A program made the position numbers and the translations under genes. Below, piece by piece: positions 9,630-21,348 of a stretch of 64,000 nt of DNA (position 1 is the stretch's first letter; each line of letters starts with the position of its first letter). Origin of the DNA: Episyrphus balteatus (Eukaryota > Arthropoda > Insecta > Diptera > Syrphidae). The notes below the pieces were generated by a model. That model saw only the letters and a list, made by a program, of their open reading frames with translations, made no database searches and had not been told where the DNA came from. The stretch covers positions 117,924,620 to 117,988,619 of the forward strand of contig NC_079134.1 in the NCBI RefSeq assembly GCF_945859705.1, in the 5' to 3' direction.

Positions 9630-9839
9630 CAGCCATGGACAGAGAAATAGCACACTCTTGAGAAAAATCATGCGAATCGAATTTTAGATATTAAAAATGC
9701 GTTTTATAATTTTTTTTCTCTTGTTATATTGTCGAAATAAAGTGATGGAGACATAAATATCTTAAAAGTACCGTTATTTTCTATATTTATTTGCACTAGC
9801 AATACAATGCTTTTCCTGTCTCTTTCGCTAGTGGACACA

Positions 9840-10269
9840 GAAAAATCCAATGATGTAAAAAAACACATCAAAGATCGCCTAACATTAGCTGAAAAACATC
9901 TGAATAAAAACATGCAATTTTGAATGAGAGTCTTTTGGAGTCCATCGCCCTAAATGTAAAAAAGGGCAAGCCAAAGTATTATCTCAAGACGATGAATTTG
10001 ATGGTCTGGGGGCATTTCCTGGCATTCTAAGGACCCATTTGTTGGATGGATGGCAGAATTGATAAATTCTTTTGTCTTAATATTACATTAGAATACCAAA
10101 GAAGCATATTTCTCGCCAGTTAATTAGATATTCATACATGATAATGACCAAACATGCGCCAAAAATAGTACAACATAGGTTTTCGGACGAAAAAATCGAT
10201 GTTTGCACCTAGCCATCTCAAATTTACGATCTTAACCCCATAGAAAATTTATAAATTGATGTCAAGGTT
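9840..10269 (+). pseudogene. Tc1-like transposase, decayed N-terminal and catalytic part
   Basis: In several frames one can read MVWGHF (the WG motif of Tc1 transposases), FIHDNDQTCAKNS (around the second catalytic Asp) and IYDLNPIENL (the LNPIE region preceding the third acidic residue). Stops and frameshifts are frequent, so no protein can be made. The sequence stops at TCAAGGTT, the target duplicated by the hAT element, and resumes at 16342. Confidence 0.85.
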
Positions 10270-10596
10270 CAGTGGCGTATTGAGGTAGGGGGGCTCAAGC
10301 CCCCCCTCCCCCCCCAAGCCTTCAAGATCATGTTATTATTTAGCTGATTTAATCATAATGTACTTGATTATCTTAAACTTTTTGGTAAATCTTAGAGATT
10401 AAGAGCCAGGTCAGATGGTCGAGCCCCCTCCAAATTCTAAAACGGATGTTTTGTTTGAGTGAGAACATTAGCTGACGTTGAGGGTAAAGTTAATTTTTTT
10501 TCGGATTTTAGTCCAATTCCAATTTTTTAGTATTTTGACGTCGAATTACATCACCGTTATATTTTGCAAGACTTCTTATGCAATCTCAAAACGCCG

Positions 10597-12589
10597 CACA
10601 CTGGGGCCTACTATATGGGAGGGATGCCCATAAGTCCATTTCTTAAATTATAACTTTTACGTTTTTTTGTGTTTTATTTCATGAGTATATGTGCTTCCCT
10701 ATCTTTTTCTAAGCTTTATATCATGAATTAAGCACAACAGCCTAAGAAGTGAAGCATCAAAGTCAATGCCGTCTTTACCATAAGGGCACACGGGGCCCGT
10801 GCCCAGGGCCCCCATTCTCAGGGGGCCTCGAAGGAACGAAAATTTCTCTCACACATTTATTCTCAAAACATTTTTGTCGGGTAGACCATCTACCAAAAAA
10901 GTTTTAGTTTTTATATGGCAACCAAACAATCAAATAAAGTTTTTTCTACTATACGGAAAATATATGTTTTCAAAATGAAAACAAATTATGTGGCGTTGTA
11001 TGCGGACAAAATTCTAAATCCAAACGACCAAACCAAAATTCAATTTTCCAAAAAATAAGACAATAATATTTTCAAACAAAACAAGAAAAATATCTTTTTT
11101 TTCCACTGTAGCTAGGATTATTTATTAATAAAAACAACGAATTCTCTTCCATTATCTTTTTCCTTAAATAATAATTTCGTTTGAAGTTTGCAAAACTGTC
11201 AAATTTTTAGTGCTTGTGTAAAAATATGTGTAGATTCGTATTAAAAGACGAAAAAAGAATCAATTCGTCGGCAAAAAAACATCAATACTTTTTCCGTTGG
11301 AAAACGTTTAAGAAAAAACTATTGCCGGCTCGTCGACGGTACATCAATGTTTTGGTTCAATGGAAAAGGCCACGGTACAATGGTTGGCAACCCCAAACAT
11401 TTTTTAATTTGAATTGCTAATTGCTCTCGTATTTAAAGATTGACACATAAAATTCATTAAATAACTTAAAAAAATTGTTTTTCAAAAAAAATATTTTTTT
11501 GTTAAATCCAAAAATAATTTTTTTTTAAAGTTTTCTTAATTTTAATATCAGTATAAACCTTTCTTATGTCAAAATTTTCATTAAAATCGATTGTGTCGTC
11601 TACATTAAAAAATCGGTTCTATGGCAAGTAGGTATCGTTAATAACGGTCCAAAAAAATATTTTTCTTATTTCAAAAGTGCGGCTTATTTGCAGCATTACA
11701 TGTTTTTTTTTTCAAACTAAAATCGTTATCCGTTTTTGAGAAAATTGCAATATCTCGAAAACTTTATATTGGAGATCCGTTAAATCCGTACAAATCGTCT
11801 GTACCGAGTTTTAAGCAAATCTATCAATCCGTTTGAGCTCTTTTTTCCAATTCTTCAAACTGAAACTTATAACGGGTACAGGGTTATTATTGGCAGTGGC
11901 AACGATTGATGTCTCAATGCACGTATTATTGGCGCCCCCTGCCAATAATAAAGACGCTAGGTACTTTATATACAACGATATATTGGCTCGCCTTTTTCAC
12001 CAACCATTGCTTTGAAGCCAACCATTGCACTTATTTTACTTTCCAAAAGGGCCCCAAATTCTCGTGTGCCCAAGGGCCCTAGGATAGTTAAAGACGGCCC
12101 TGATCAAAGTGCAAAGTTTGATACCATTGATTTCATCCACTTTTAGTGGTTAATCATGGATATAATTTTTTTCTTCGTATTAAGTGAAAATAAAAATAAC
12201 TAAAAATTATCAGCTATGGGCCAAGGTAAGTAGAGTTCACTGAAGTGTTTTTTAGAATTATACTTTTTAAAATATCAGAGATATTTGAGGCTAAAGTCGG
12301 AGGTCTTTTTTCGAGAAATTATTATAATTTTAGTTATTTTTATTTTCACTTAATACGAAGAAAAAAATTATATCCATGATTAACCACTAAAAGTGGATGA
12401 AATCAATGGTATCAAACTTTGCACTTTGATGCTTCACTTCTTAGGCTGTTGTGCTTAATTCATGATATAAAGCTTAGAAAAAGATAGGGAAGCACATATA
12501 CTCATGAAATAAAACACAAAAAAACGTAAAAGTTATAATTTAAGAAATGGACTTATGGGCATCCCTCCCATATAGTAGGCCCCAGTGTG
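10597..12589. mobile_element. Transib-like (tentative) non-autonomous element with about 270-bp inverted arms
   Basis: It begins CACACTGGGGCCTACTATAT and ends with the exact reverse complement. The flanking 5-bp duplication CGCCG is at 10592-10596 and 12590-12594. Arms extend about 270 bp once the hAT insertion (10764-12102) is removed. Transib elements make 5-bp GC-rich duplications (CGNCG is typical) and have CAC-starting ends; CACACTG differs from the usual heptamer at one position, so the assignment is tentative. Confidence 0.75.
10764..12102. mobile_element. hAT non-autonomous element, 8-bp TSD ATCAAAGT
   Basis: Ends read CAATGCCGTCTTTACC and, reversed, CAGGGCCGTCTTTAAC, followed by GGGC/GGCCC-rich subterminal sequence. 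ATCAAAGT lies at 10756-10763 and 12103-12110. The opposite arm of the host element (12407-12434) shows the uninterrupted site. Its interior at about 11460-11830 resembles 16860-17400. No transposase was found. Confidence 0.92.
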
Positions 12590-12620
12590 CGCCGTATTTT
12601 ATCGTCTTAAGTATATTTAC

Positions 12621-12909
12621 CAGAGATACCCAAAGGAGATGGGAAACTTTCGTACGTTTTACCCCCCAAAACCCATTTGTTTATTTCGTGTTGTTGTAAT
12701 CTCTTTTGTATTCGTGAATAAATGTGAAAAACACACATAGTGTAGCCAGGGTGTTTTTACGCACACCTAAGCAAAAATGTACGATTTTTCACGCATACTT
12801 AGCCAAAAATGTATATTTTTTCACGCATACTTATCCAAAAATGTCTAAAGCAGCTTGTAGGCAAACCCGTATGACGCCCGAAGTTTTTCATCTCTTTTGG
12901 GTATCTCTG
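12621..12909. mobile_element. hAT-like MITE, 8-bp TSD ATATTTAC
   Basis: A 289-bp element with inverted ends starting CAGAGATACCCAAA. ATATTTAC lies at 12613-12620 and 12910-12917. The interior has three tandem units of about 32 bp (CACGCATACTTAGCCAAAAA-like, 12758-12842). Confidence 0.9.
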
Positions 12910-13109
12910 ATATTTACTTTTTATCAAAAATAATATTTTTCTTAAAGATATTGCAAATACATAGATATTTTTGATATCTTAAGATCTTAGTGGACAACAA
13001 ACTAATGGTTATTTTTAAGCAGTACGCGCTTCTGATTTAGATTAAAAAAGCAACAAATTGCGAAAAAATATGTATTTCGGATTAAACATCAGAAAAAATT
13101 TCATCTTAA

Positions 13110-15311
13110 CCCCTTACCGCATGATTTTTTTTTGCGTGAAAAAAATATATATCGCACATGTAGTACAAAAGTGTCACAACTCAAAAAACACATTTTAGTT
13201 TTTGACAAAAAAAAATTATTTGAAATTTTCCCGGACAAATCTATCTAGTTGCCATTGATATAATTTGAATAGTTTTTATTCCAGGAGGTAAAATGTCGTT
13301 TTAGATGTTTCATTTGAAATAAAAAGTCCTTTGACAAAAATGACATATTTTTAGTTGCGACGTGATTCTTGTTAGAAAAAGTTGTTTCATAAGTATTAAA
13401 AGTGTCTTAATTTGAATTGTGTCATTTTAGTTGTACCATTTTCAAGAAAATCTAGTGTTGCATTTTGAATTGAAACACTTTTGCTGAATTTTCTGGGCAA
13501 AGCATTTGTTTCATTTTTAATTGTGACATTTTAGTTGATTGAGGTTACCGTATCCCCTTTGTATTATTTTAAGTTACAACACTTTAGATAAATGAAAAGT
13601 TGTAATTTAGAGTTAATACAGTTTTGTTGTTTATTTAAAAATATTGCTTTTTAAAGCTCAATTAAATCCCAAATGCTTCCAATTTTTTATCAAACCTTAA
13701 GCTAGCTAGTGCAGATATTTTACAAACACTTCAACTCAAAACAAATCCTATTTTCATACATTTTTTGATGTTTTTCGAGTTATGACACTTTAGACGAATA
13801 AACTTCTAGCTACAAAAAACATGCTGACTTCAAATAAGTCTGAAATTCGCCTAAAAATCCAAAATAAAATTTTTTCGTTCGTTGTGTTCTAAACAATATT
13901 TTGACATGAGTTAGATGAATAAAATATTTCAACGGCTTATAGGTTATTAAGCTAGTCTCAAAGAAATGTTTGTGGTTTCCTAACGTGAGTATCTCAAATC
14001 CCTGTTGTGATTCATCTCACCGAAATCTCTTATATAATGTGATTTTGTGCTTCGGTCTTATAGTTTTCTTAAACCTATGTTTTTTTTACCACGGTGTTTA
14101 TAATGAGATCAATGAGTACCTCAAGATAAACGGTGCTACCAAAGAAAATTTCTGAATAATTTCCTATTCCAAATAAAGTTAAAGTTTTCAGTTTAAGAGA
14201 AGGAAAGGCTCCGAAAGAGGTGTGATGAATAAACGACATTGTATTGAAATAATATTCAATAATTTATTCTTAACAAAATATGAAAGCGGTGAAAAAACTT
14301 GATTTAATTATTTAGAATCAAGTACATCATAACTGTCACAACTCAAAAAAAATTTGTCTAAAGTGGCTGAACTCAAAATAATACATTATTTTTTGTGTAC
14401 AAAGATCACCAAAATTGTCACAACTCTAAAAACGTGAATTTCCAAGGTTTAAGATAATTTAAATGATGCTGGTTGTCTGAATTTGGTTAAAAGTGTATTT
14501 CCTCTTCTAAAAATTAACTAATTAATAAATATACTCATTCTATTCTCGGTAAATTGGTTTATCGCCTCTATTGAAAAATAAAGATTTTTGAGTTGTGACA
14601 CTTTTGTACTCCATGTGCGATATGGTAGATTATGTTAAATAAAAATACACGTGTTTCAGGATTTTTCAATTTTTTGATTAAAAGTCGGAAAATTTTTGGT
14701 TTTCCGGTTCGGATCATATTTGGCACATTGAGCAGAAAACGAACAAAAAAAAATTAAATTAAATTAATTATACGTAAAAACTACGCGCTGGAACTGTATG
14801 ACTTTCAATAAAATAGATTAAAAGGCCTTTTAATCTATTTTAAATTAAATTTATAACATTCCGCACGCAAACGTAAAAAAAAACGGGTATAGATAATAAG
14901 AAAAAAAGAGAACTTGTTCCCTTGTTGCATGATGGCTCATATATGAACCAACAGGAGACCAACATTTCTGCACGGTGGCTCATATATGATCCATTCACTT
15001 AATGCCACTTTCAAATGACTAAAACTTGATAAATGTAAGAAAAAATATATTAGCAATAATAATCACATTATATCTTTTATTGGCATATTTTTTTAAAAGT
15101 TCTTACTCATTGTTTTATATATTTTATTCAATTTTCAATTTTTCAAATATGCTCGCCCGAATCATTATAGATGGCGTTTTATAATGATATTTAGGGGCCT
15201 TATATTACTTAATTCGAAAAGTATAAAGAAAACTAGATTTTTTTTTTAAACTTTAAAGTATTAATGCTTTTTATGGTTTGGCTCATATATGAGCCACTGT
15301 GCGGTAAAGGG
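13110..15311. mobile_element. piggyBac-like element flanked by TTAA
   Basis: Ends are CCCCTTACCGCA and, reversed, CCCTTTACCGCA, flanked by TTAA at 13106-13109 and 15312-15315. The CCC start plus TTAA fits piggyBac. A GGCTCATATATGA motif recurs at about 14933, 14983 and 15279. It contains the CGCACATG element (13153-14619). No transposase was seen. Confidence 0.8.
13153..14619. mobile_element. DNA element with CGCACATG ends and reiterated TGTCACAACT motifs
   Basis: Inverted ends of about 35 bp start CGCACATG and include AGTACAAAAGTGTCACAACT. ATAT flanks both sides (13149-13152 and 14620-14623) and may be a 4-bp duplication or part of the repeat. Variants of the subterminal motif (TGTGACATTTTAG, CAACACTTTAGA, GTCACAACTCTAAAA) recur through the interior. 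No protein was found and the superfamily is unknown. Confidence 0.8.
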
Positions 15312-16341
15312 TTAAATTAGTTTTTGAGACTTTAATGTTCTGCATTTCACGTTTTGCGCATTCGCTTGCCGAAAGTGAAAATAGGCCTTCTGCATTTTTT
15401 CACTCATTTAGATTTTCTGATCGAATTCATTTGTTGCTGTTTGTGAATTTGCTACCCTTTTCAATGAATCTGCAAATTTTGGGCAAAATATTATTATCAA
15501 AACTTATGTTTTATCGTTTTGCAATGTTTACTTGTTGTTAATTTAATACGAAATACATAAAACACATGAGGCATGAAATATCATAATTCATCACTGCCTC
15601 TGTGTTTCCAACATCATTCGCTTAGCACTTTACCTAATTCATTTTTAACATTTCATTTACATATTTGATTTGTCTCGCAAAATGTGTCTTCTTATTTTTC
15701 TTTTAAAATTGCCAATAAAATTGCATCCATATTCAAAGCAGCAGGAATTTCAGTTTAGAAACTAAAAAAAAATTGGATGATCCTTCAGTTTTGACAGTTC
15801 GAAGCAATTTCGAAGTTTTCGAAATCGATCGAAATGAATTAGGCACATGATATTTTTCATTTCACGTGAAATTGAAAAGTGATTTCAATTCACTTTCGGT
15901 CAAATTGCGGAACATGGGCGTTTATATTGAAAATAGTTATGAGTTTAACTAAAAAACTAGACGTGATAGGAATAAATCTGTTAACTGTTTTGAACTCAGC
16001 ACATGAGAAAGTTCGAACGAAATAAAGTGTTTTTAAAGGGATGATATTTTACACAAAAAGCAAGATGTTGGAACCTTGCTGTTTGTTTAAAATGTTTAGG
16101 ATACAAGAACTTTGAAAAAACACTACTTTGAATATTAAAAGAGGAGACAGCAGTACCTACGAAGCTGTCGATCGAAAGCAGTTAAATGCTATACTATACC
16201 ACTTTCAGTACCGCAGCACAGAGCTTCACTCTCGATCAAAGATGAATGAAAAAGCAAGAAAAGATTTTCGTAGGTACATTTACCCTCTAATTTTGAAAAA
16301 TTTTCCAGCCCCCTCCAAATTTTTTTCTGGATACGCCACTG

Positions 16342-16500
16342 TCAAGGTTAAGATTGGGGAAACAAAATTCGAAAATTCAAACGATCTTTGGGTCAGAATA
16401 AAACAAGCGTGGTACCGTGCTCCACAAAGTGGATACCAGATGTAAGTTGAAAGTTTACCAAAGAGGTGCCAAGGAACTTTGAAAAACCGTGGTCTACTAA
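16342..16500 (+). pseudogene. Tc1-like transposase, C-terminal part
   Basis: Continues the fragment that ends at 10269. It reads NSNDLWVRIKQAW, the conserved Leu-Trp...Ala-Trp segment, and then a decayed end resembling PKRCQ...KNRG. It begins with the second copy of TCAAGGTT. The open frame here starts upstream inside the hAT element, so its first half is an accidental fusion. Confidence 0.85.
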
Positions 16501-16649
16501 CAAGTTACTAACTTAGTATTATTGAATTTATTGAAAATTGTAAGAATTTTTGCTTTGAAGTGATTATTTTTATGATTTCCGGAATGTGTGATATTTCCTT
16601 GTCCACAAGAAATAAATTGCACGACTGGGGTCGCACGTACTTGCTCTTA

Positions 16650-17690
16650 TGCTTAAAGTCACTATAATGTTAAAGCTTTTTATTCAAGAAATTTAAAATT
16701 TGATATTTTGAAGAAATTTCATAAGTAGTATAAAAAAATTAAATCTGTTTTTATAATTAATTAAACTCCGTTTTAAATTATCTTAAAATAAAAAACAAAT
16801 GTGCTATTTTATTTCTCGTATAAAAAGGTATTTTTAGAAAAAAATTTTCGAAAATTGTAGGAGCCGTTTTTTAATAAAATAATTTTTTGTATATAAAATT
16901 TTTTTAACATTTTTCAAAAAAAAAAGTTGGTATGCCATTGTGAAGAAATAATTAATTTACACATAAAACCTAAATTTCAACATTTTTCATTGATCCGTTT
17001 TCAAAAAATTGATTTTTCAAAAAAAAATTTTGAAATATTTTTTAAAAAACCAAAAATGCGTTTTTTGAAAATTTTCTAAAATTTTAATATTATCTTTACT
17101 TACACACTTTTGTATAAAAATTTTCATTTAAATCGGGTTAATGTTGTACGAGATATTCAGAAACGAAAAAAACCGTTCTATGACAGGTACCGTTAATAAC
17201 GGTACAAAAAATATTTTTTTTTTTTTTTAAGTTGGCCCTTATGTGTAGTACTACACACAAAAATTTTAATCAAAATCGTTAGAGTCGTTTTTGAAAAAAA
17301 TTAACTTTTCTATTTCCGTTATATGGCAGGTACCGTTAGTTTTGGTCATAAAAAAAAAATTTCAATTTCCCCTCTAAGGAATCACCAAAAACTGCTAACT
17401 ACCAAGTTTGAAGAAAATCCCTTCACTCGTTTAGGCTGCAGCTCCAGATAGAGACAGACACACAGACAGACAGACAGACAGACAGACAGAATTGCCGGAC
17501 CCACTTTTTTGGCATTCTCCATCATCGTAATGTCATGTAAAATTGTTATCTCGAGTTCGATTTTTTTTACGAATCCTAAACTTGCCCTATAGTACCTTTA
17601 TCGCAAGTAAAAAGGGTATTCTCTACAAATAATAATTTTTAAAAATTGAATTGAAATGAAATAATTTATAACTATTAATTTTATGAATCC
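16650..17690. other. Unclassified repeat-like sequence with TACCGTTA motifs and a (CAGA)n run
   Basis: Several TACCGTTAATAACGGTAC-type palindromes recur near 17185 and 17330, related to 11625-11660. A (CAGA)n microsatellite lies at 17452-17490, followed by ATTGCCGGACCCACTTTTTT. It is probably another old insertion within the Tc1-like element, but no ends are defined. Confidence 0.5.
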
Positions 17691-17806
17691 CCATAAGCTA
17701 ATGCATGCCCTGATATAAAAATTATAATATATAAGTTAAAATGTCCCAAATAAATCCAATTTTTGTAAGAAAAATCAAAAGTGTGCTATTTCTTTGTCCA
17801 TAGCTG

Positions 17807-18345
17807 TATATTTTAGACTCTTCTTCTCTCTGTAAGCTTTCCGAGTTCTCTGATTTAGGAGTTATTCTTGACACTAAGTTGACGTTTACTGACCATTATA
17901 AGTTTGTAGTTAAAAAAGCTAATAAGATTCTAGGTTTTATCAAACGATTTTCTCGTGATTTCCGTGATCCCTATGTCCTCAAGCTTCTTTACATTTTATG
18001 GGCTTTCTTACTATTCTGTTCATATGAATAGACTCGAAGGTATACAGAGGAGGTTTTTGCGTTTTTGCCTTCGTTTTCTTCCATGGTCCCAAAGATCCAT
18101 ACACCCACCCTATCCTCACAGACTCTTACTTATAAATCTCCCTTCACTTTTACAACATAGAAAATATCCTCAGCTTTGTTTTATTGTCAAATTAATCAAT
18201 GGTTTAATAGTATGTACATCAACTCTGTGTCGTCTAAATTTCAGCTTTAGTCAAACTAGCATAAGAAGTCAGTTGCCTTTATGTCCGATTTTCAGCAGAA
18301 CAAACTATGGTGTAGCCCATTAAATCAATTGATTTCAGTCTTCAA
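17807..18345 (+). pseudogene. Non-LTR retrotransposon reverse transcriptase fragment, 3' piece
   Basis: Continues the 9433-9629 fragment. LSELSDLGVILDTKLTFTDH matches the end of the copy at about 63930-63990, and the C-terminal RT/thumb region follows with an NYG-containing end near 18310. Frameshifts occur around 17960-18090. The coding similarity ends shortly before 18345. The clade is probably CR1- or Jockey-like, but I cannot fix it. Confidence 0.85.
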
Positions 18346-20226
18346 TAAATAATATTACTTTTTAATCTCATCTGTAAACGCCAATGTCAAAAGCAAAACA
18401 TTTAAAGAAAACTTTTTTAACATATCATAGTTATTATTTATTTTTTAGGTAAAATTTTATTACTAAAATTGTATGTACATTATGCATAAATAAATATTTT
18501 TTATTTCATACACCATTTTGTTGCAAATTAGTTAACAGTTCCATGTTTGATAAAAACTATCGGGACAAGTTTTTTAAATAATAAACCAGTGTCACACCAT
18601 AAAAATTTTTTTTCAGGGTGTTGCTCTGAAAAAAAAGTAAGAACTTGAATTTTAATAAAACATGGAACTGTTAATTAATTTGCAGCAAAATGGTGTATGA
18701 AATAAAAAAATATTTTGATTAATTAATTATTTCTTATTATTAGACAATGTTTTAGTGTTAGAATTGTAAAAAACAAAATCAATTGTGTTGCAAAATCGGG
18801 ATTTTTCGAAAATGCATTAAATCGAAAACCGTAAGGAGAGCCCTAAAGCTGGCCTATCAGCATATTTCGTTTGATCCATTACTTTTGGGACACCCTGTAT
18901 AAGAATAAAAAAATTCAGAAAACACAACTCAAATTGTACAATTTTTAAAATGTTTTGTTTTTAATCTTCGAATCATTGTATTTATATTCCTATAAAAGCA
19001 ATACCTAGTTTTTAATGCAAGAGTATCTATTCGTCAAAAACCTCAGGGTCATCAATAGTAATCGCATTTCTTTTCCTAATGTTTCATTACATTACGATTT
19101 TTCACATTCGAACACTGAGGCACGTTCACATTATCATTTTGTTCTGTAAATATCGTTAGAATATCGTCTTTGTTTAAAAAAAATCATACATTATGACCAA
19201 GTTATGAACAGTTTTTCAAATAATGAGCATTAATATGTTTTTAAATGGGTACAAAATAATTCATAATGAGCATGTAATTTAAATAGTGAACAGTTCATTT
19301 ATAATTAACGGATGATCACCGCAATTATAATACAAATATTAAGCACACTTTACCTACCTATCATCAAGAGTTAACGGACGGGTGCATGCAACGCAACTAA
19401 TTTAAATATCATTTACTTTGTATGAATGAATCACTACGCAGTTAAATACAGGAGCATAAAAGTACCGCAGACCAGACACAAAACTCACCTTGACTAAACT
19501 TATGCAGAAAACAAACTTCTTTTTTTTTTAAATTTCATTATTGGAATATTTGGATATGTATCTCGTAAGTCGTAAGCTTTAATGCTTACTGAATAAAACC
19601 TTCGGAAGATAACAAAGAACAATAACTTCGTTTTCTTGTACCTACCTATTGTATCTGCGGACTACGGAGACCCTTTTCGTTTGGCTTTTCTAATTGGGTC
19701 GAAATTCCTCTCTAACAAGGATTCTTTTTCTTGAAATGCGTCCAATAATATTTGTTTTTGCAGTTAGAATACATTTTGATGGTACCTGCTTCTGCTTGAG
19801 AAAATTGGCAAGGTTTTATTTCTTTTTTTACTTTTAAGCGGACGGAGACATCTATGTATTGTTCGATCTTTATTTATTAGGTATAAATGTGTCCTATGTA
19901 TTTTTTTGCAAGAGTAGATATGTTTAAATGGTAGCACCTTTCATATACATTTTTTTTTTGTTTCCGTTTCATTTTTTTTTAAAGGAAGATGTATATAGAT
20001 ATATAACTAGTTAGTAGGTATGCGTTTGTGTCAGAACTCAGAAACCAACTTAACAAAGCAAGTATGGCTGCAATAAATTGAAGATGGACATATTTTTTAT
20101 CAGTTTTATTTTCGGCTACTAAATTCAAATATTTGAAATTACGAATTTCGCTTCACTTATTTTTGGTTTATTTTACAGTCGTGATTAGCTCTGTGCAGAT
20201 AGATATTTAACGGCCTAAAACTAGTA
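18346..20226. other. AT-rich spacer with one hairpin
   Basis: Apart from the inverted repeat at 18490-18717 and a short GGGACACCCTGTATA relic near 18888 (a common transposon-end-like string), I see nothing that can be named. Confidence 0.55.
18490..18717. repeat. Inverted repeat with about 57-bp arms
   Basis: Arms at about 18492-18548 and 18658-18715 are near-perfect reverse complements (TTTCATACACCATTTTG / CAAAATGGTGTATGAAA), separated by about 110 bp. It looks like a small foldback element; no target duplication is clear. Confidence 0.85.
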
Positions 20227-21030
20227 GACCAGTGCCGAAGCCTTGAAAAACATTAAAAAGTAAAAGAAAATCATAGTAGGAAGAAACCCATTGGGAAAGG
20301 AGGTGAATAAGATAAGAATGAAAGGAAAAATAAATTACGGGCGAGCCGAGTTCGGGAAGTGGATGGGTTGAGTTTTTAATGGTAAAAAATGGTATATCTC
20401 GATTTCCGGCAAAACTACAAGTCCTATGGAGAAAAGTTGTATGACAAAGTAGGTAATAAAAAGATCTACAATAAATTTTCGTACCCACAATTTTTTCACA
20501 TAACCTCAAAATTTATATGAAAAATTCAAATAACCGAGCTTTTGGTTTTTTATTTTTATCTTTTTTCAAAAAAAAATTTTTTTTCTACGAAATTTTGTAA
20601 AAACATACCTACATTATTATGTGCCAGATACACTGCAATTTATTTGATTTAAAGAATTAATTTTTTCACCTTATTTTGACCTGATATCAAAAAAACACCC
20701 TAATTTTCAACAAAAACACCCTAGTTTTTACAAAATTTCGTAGAAAAAATTTTTTTTGTTGAAAAAAGTTAAAAATAAAAAACCAAAAACTCGGTTATTT
20801 GAATTTTTCACAAAAATTTTGAGGTTATGTGAAAAAATTTTTGGTATAAAATTTGTAGATCTTTTTATTACCTACAACTTTGCCATTAAACTTTTTTCCA
20901 TAGTACTTGTAGTTTTGCCGGAAATCGAGATATACCATTTTTTACCATTTAAAACTCAACCCACCCACTGCCCGAACTCAGCTCGCCCGTAATTTATTTT
21001 TCCCATATTCACCTCCTTTTCCAATGGATT
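20227..21030. mobile_element. Foldback-type element, copy A
   Basis: It starts GACCAGTGCCGAAGCC. Arms of roughly 300 bp (20287-20600 and 20735-21030) are reverse complements and include GAAATCGAGATATACCATTT and GGGCGAGC. The centre holds repeated AACACCCTA. It is related to 33104-34645 and, more distantly, to 58150-59645. It encodes nothing recognisable. Confidence 0.85.
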
Positions 21031-21348
21031 TAATTCTACATACAAATACAACACAAGAGTGTGCAGTAACTTTGTCACTGGCGAAAAAAAGTTTTGAACG
21101 TCTCTAAAATCCATTTTACAGAGCAGAGACACACAGGGGCGAACGCAGAAAAAAATATAGTGAGCTAAATTTGATTTCGGATGTTGTTTTTTTCTTTGAA
21201 AAATCGAATGTCAAAATGTCTCAATACAAAAAAAAAAATAATTTCCTTTTATACTTTTATGTGATTATTGTTATTTTATATTATTTTTTGTACTTCAATA
21301 GGTATAAATATGTTTAAAATATTTCTCCTAATTATCTTATAATTCATT

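Larger units (their letters stand above)
10270..16341. mobile_element. hAT-type element (TIR CAGTGGCGTA), 8-bp TSD TCAAGGTT
   Basis: It starts CAGTGGCGTATTGAGG and ends CTGGATACGCCACTG. TCAAGGTT flanks it at 10262-10269 and 16342-16349. The Tc1 transposase is continuous once the element is removed. Both subterminal regions carry GCCCCCTCCAAAT-like sequence. No transposase is recognisable. Most of its 6072 bp consists of later insertions at 10597-12589, 12621-12909 and 13110-15311. Confidence 0.92.
9630..17806 (+). mobile_element. Tc1/mariner-like element, interrupted by a 6-kb hAT element
   Basis: Inverted ends of about 38 bp: left CAGCCATGGACAGAGAAATA, right reverse complement CAGCTATGGACAAAGAAATA. 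They are flanked by TA at 9628-9629 and 17807-17808. The element lies inside the non-LTR retrotransposon and carries a decayed transposase (9840-10269 and 16342-16500). Minus the hAT insertion it is about 2.1 kb, longer than usual, so 16650-17650 may hold further inserted sequence. Confidence 0.9.

Noticed and set aside
12758..12842. CRISPR-like array (three about 32-bp repeats)
   Set aside because: The units are contiguous tandem repeats without unique spacers, inside a eukaryotic MITE.
16128..16445. A 105-codon open frame that looks like a gene
   Set aside because: It is an accidental fusion of hAT-element sequence with the C-terminal part of a Tc1 transposase across the 16341/16342 junction.
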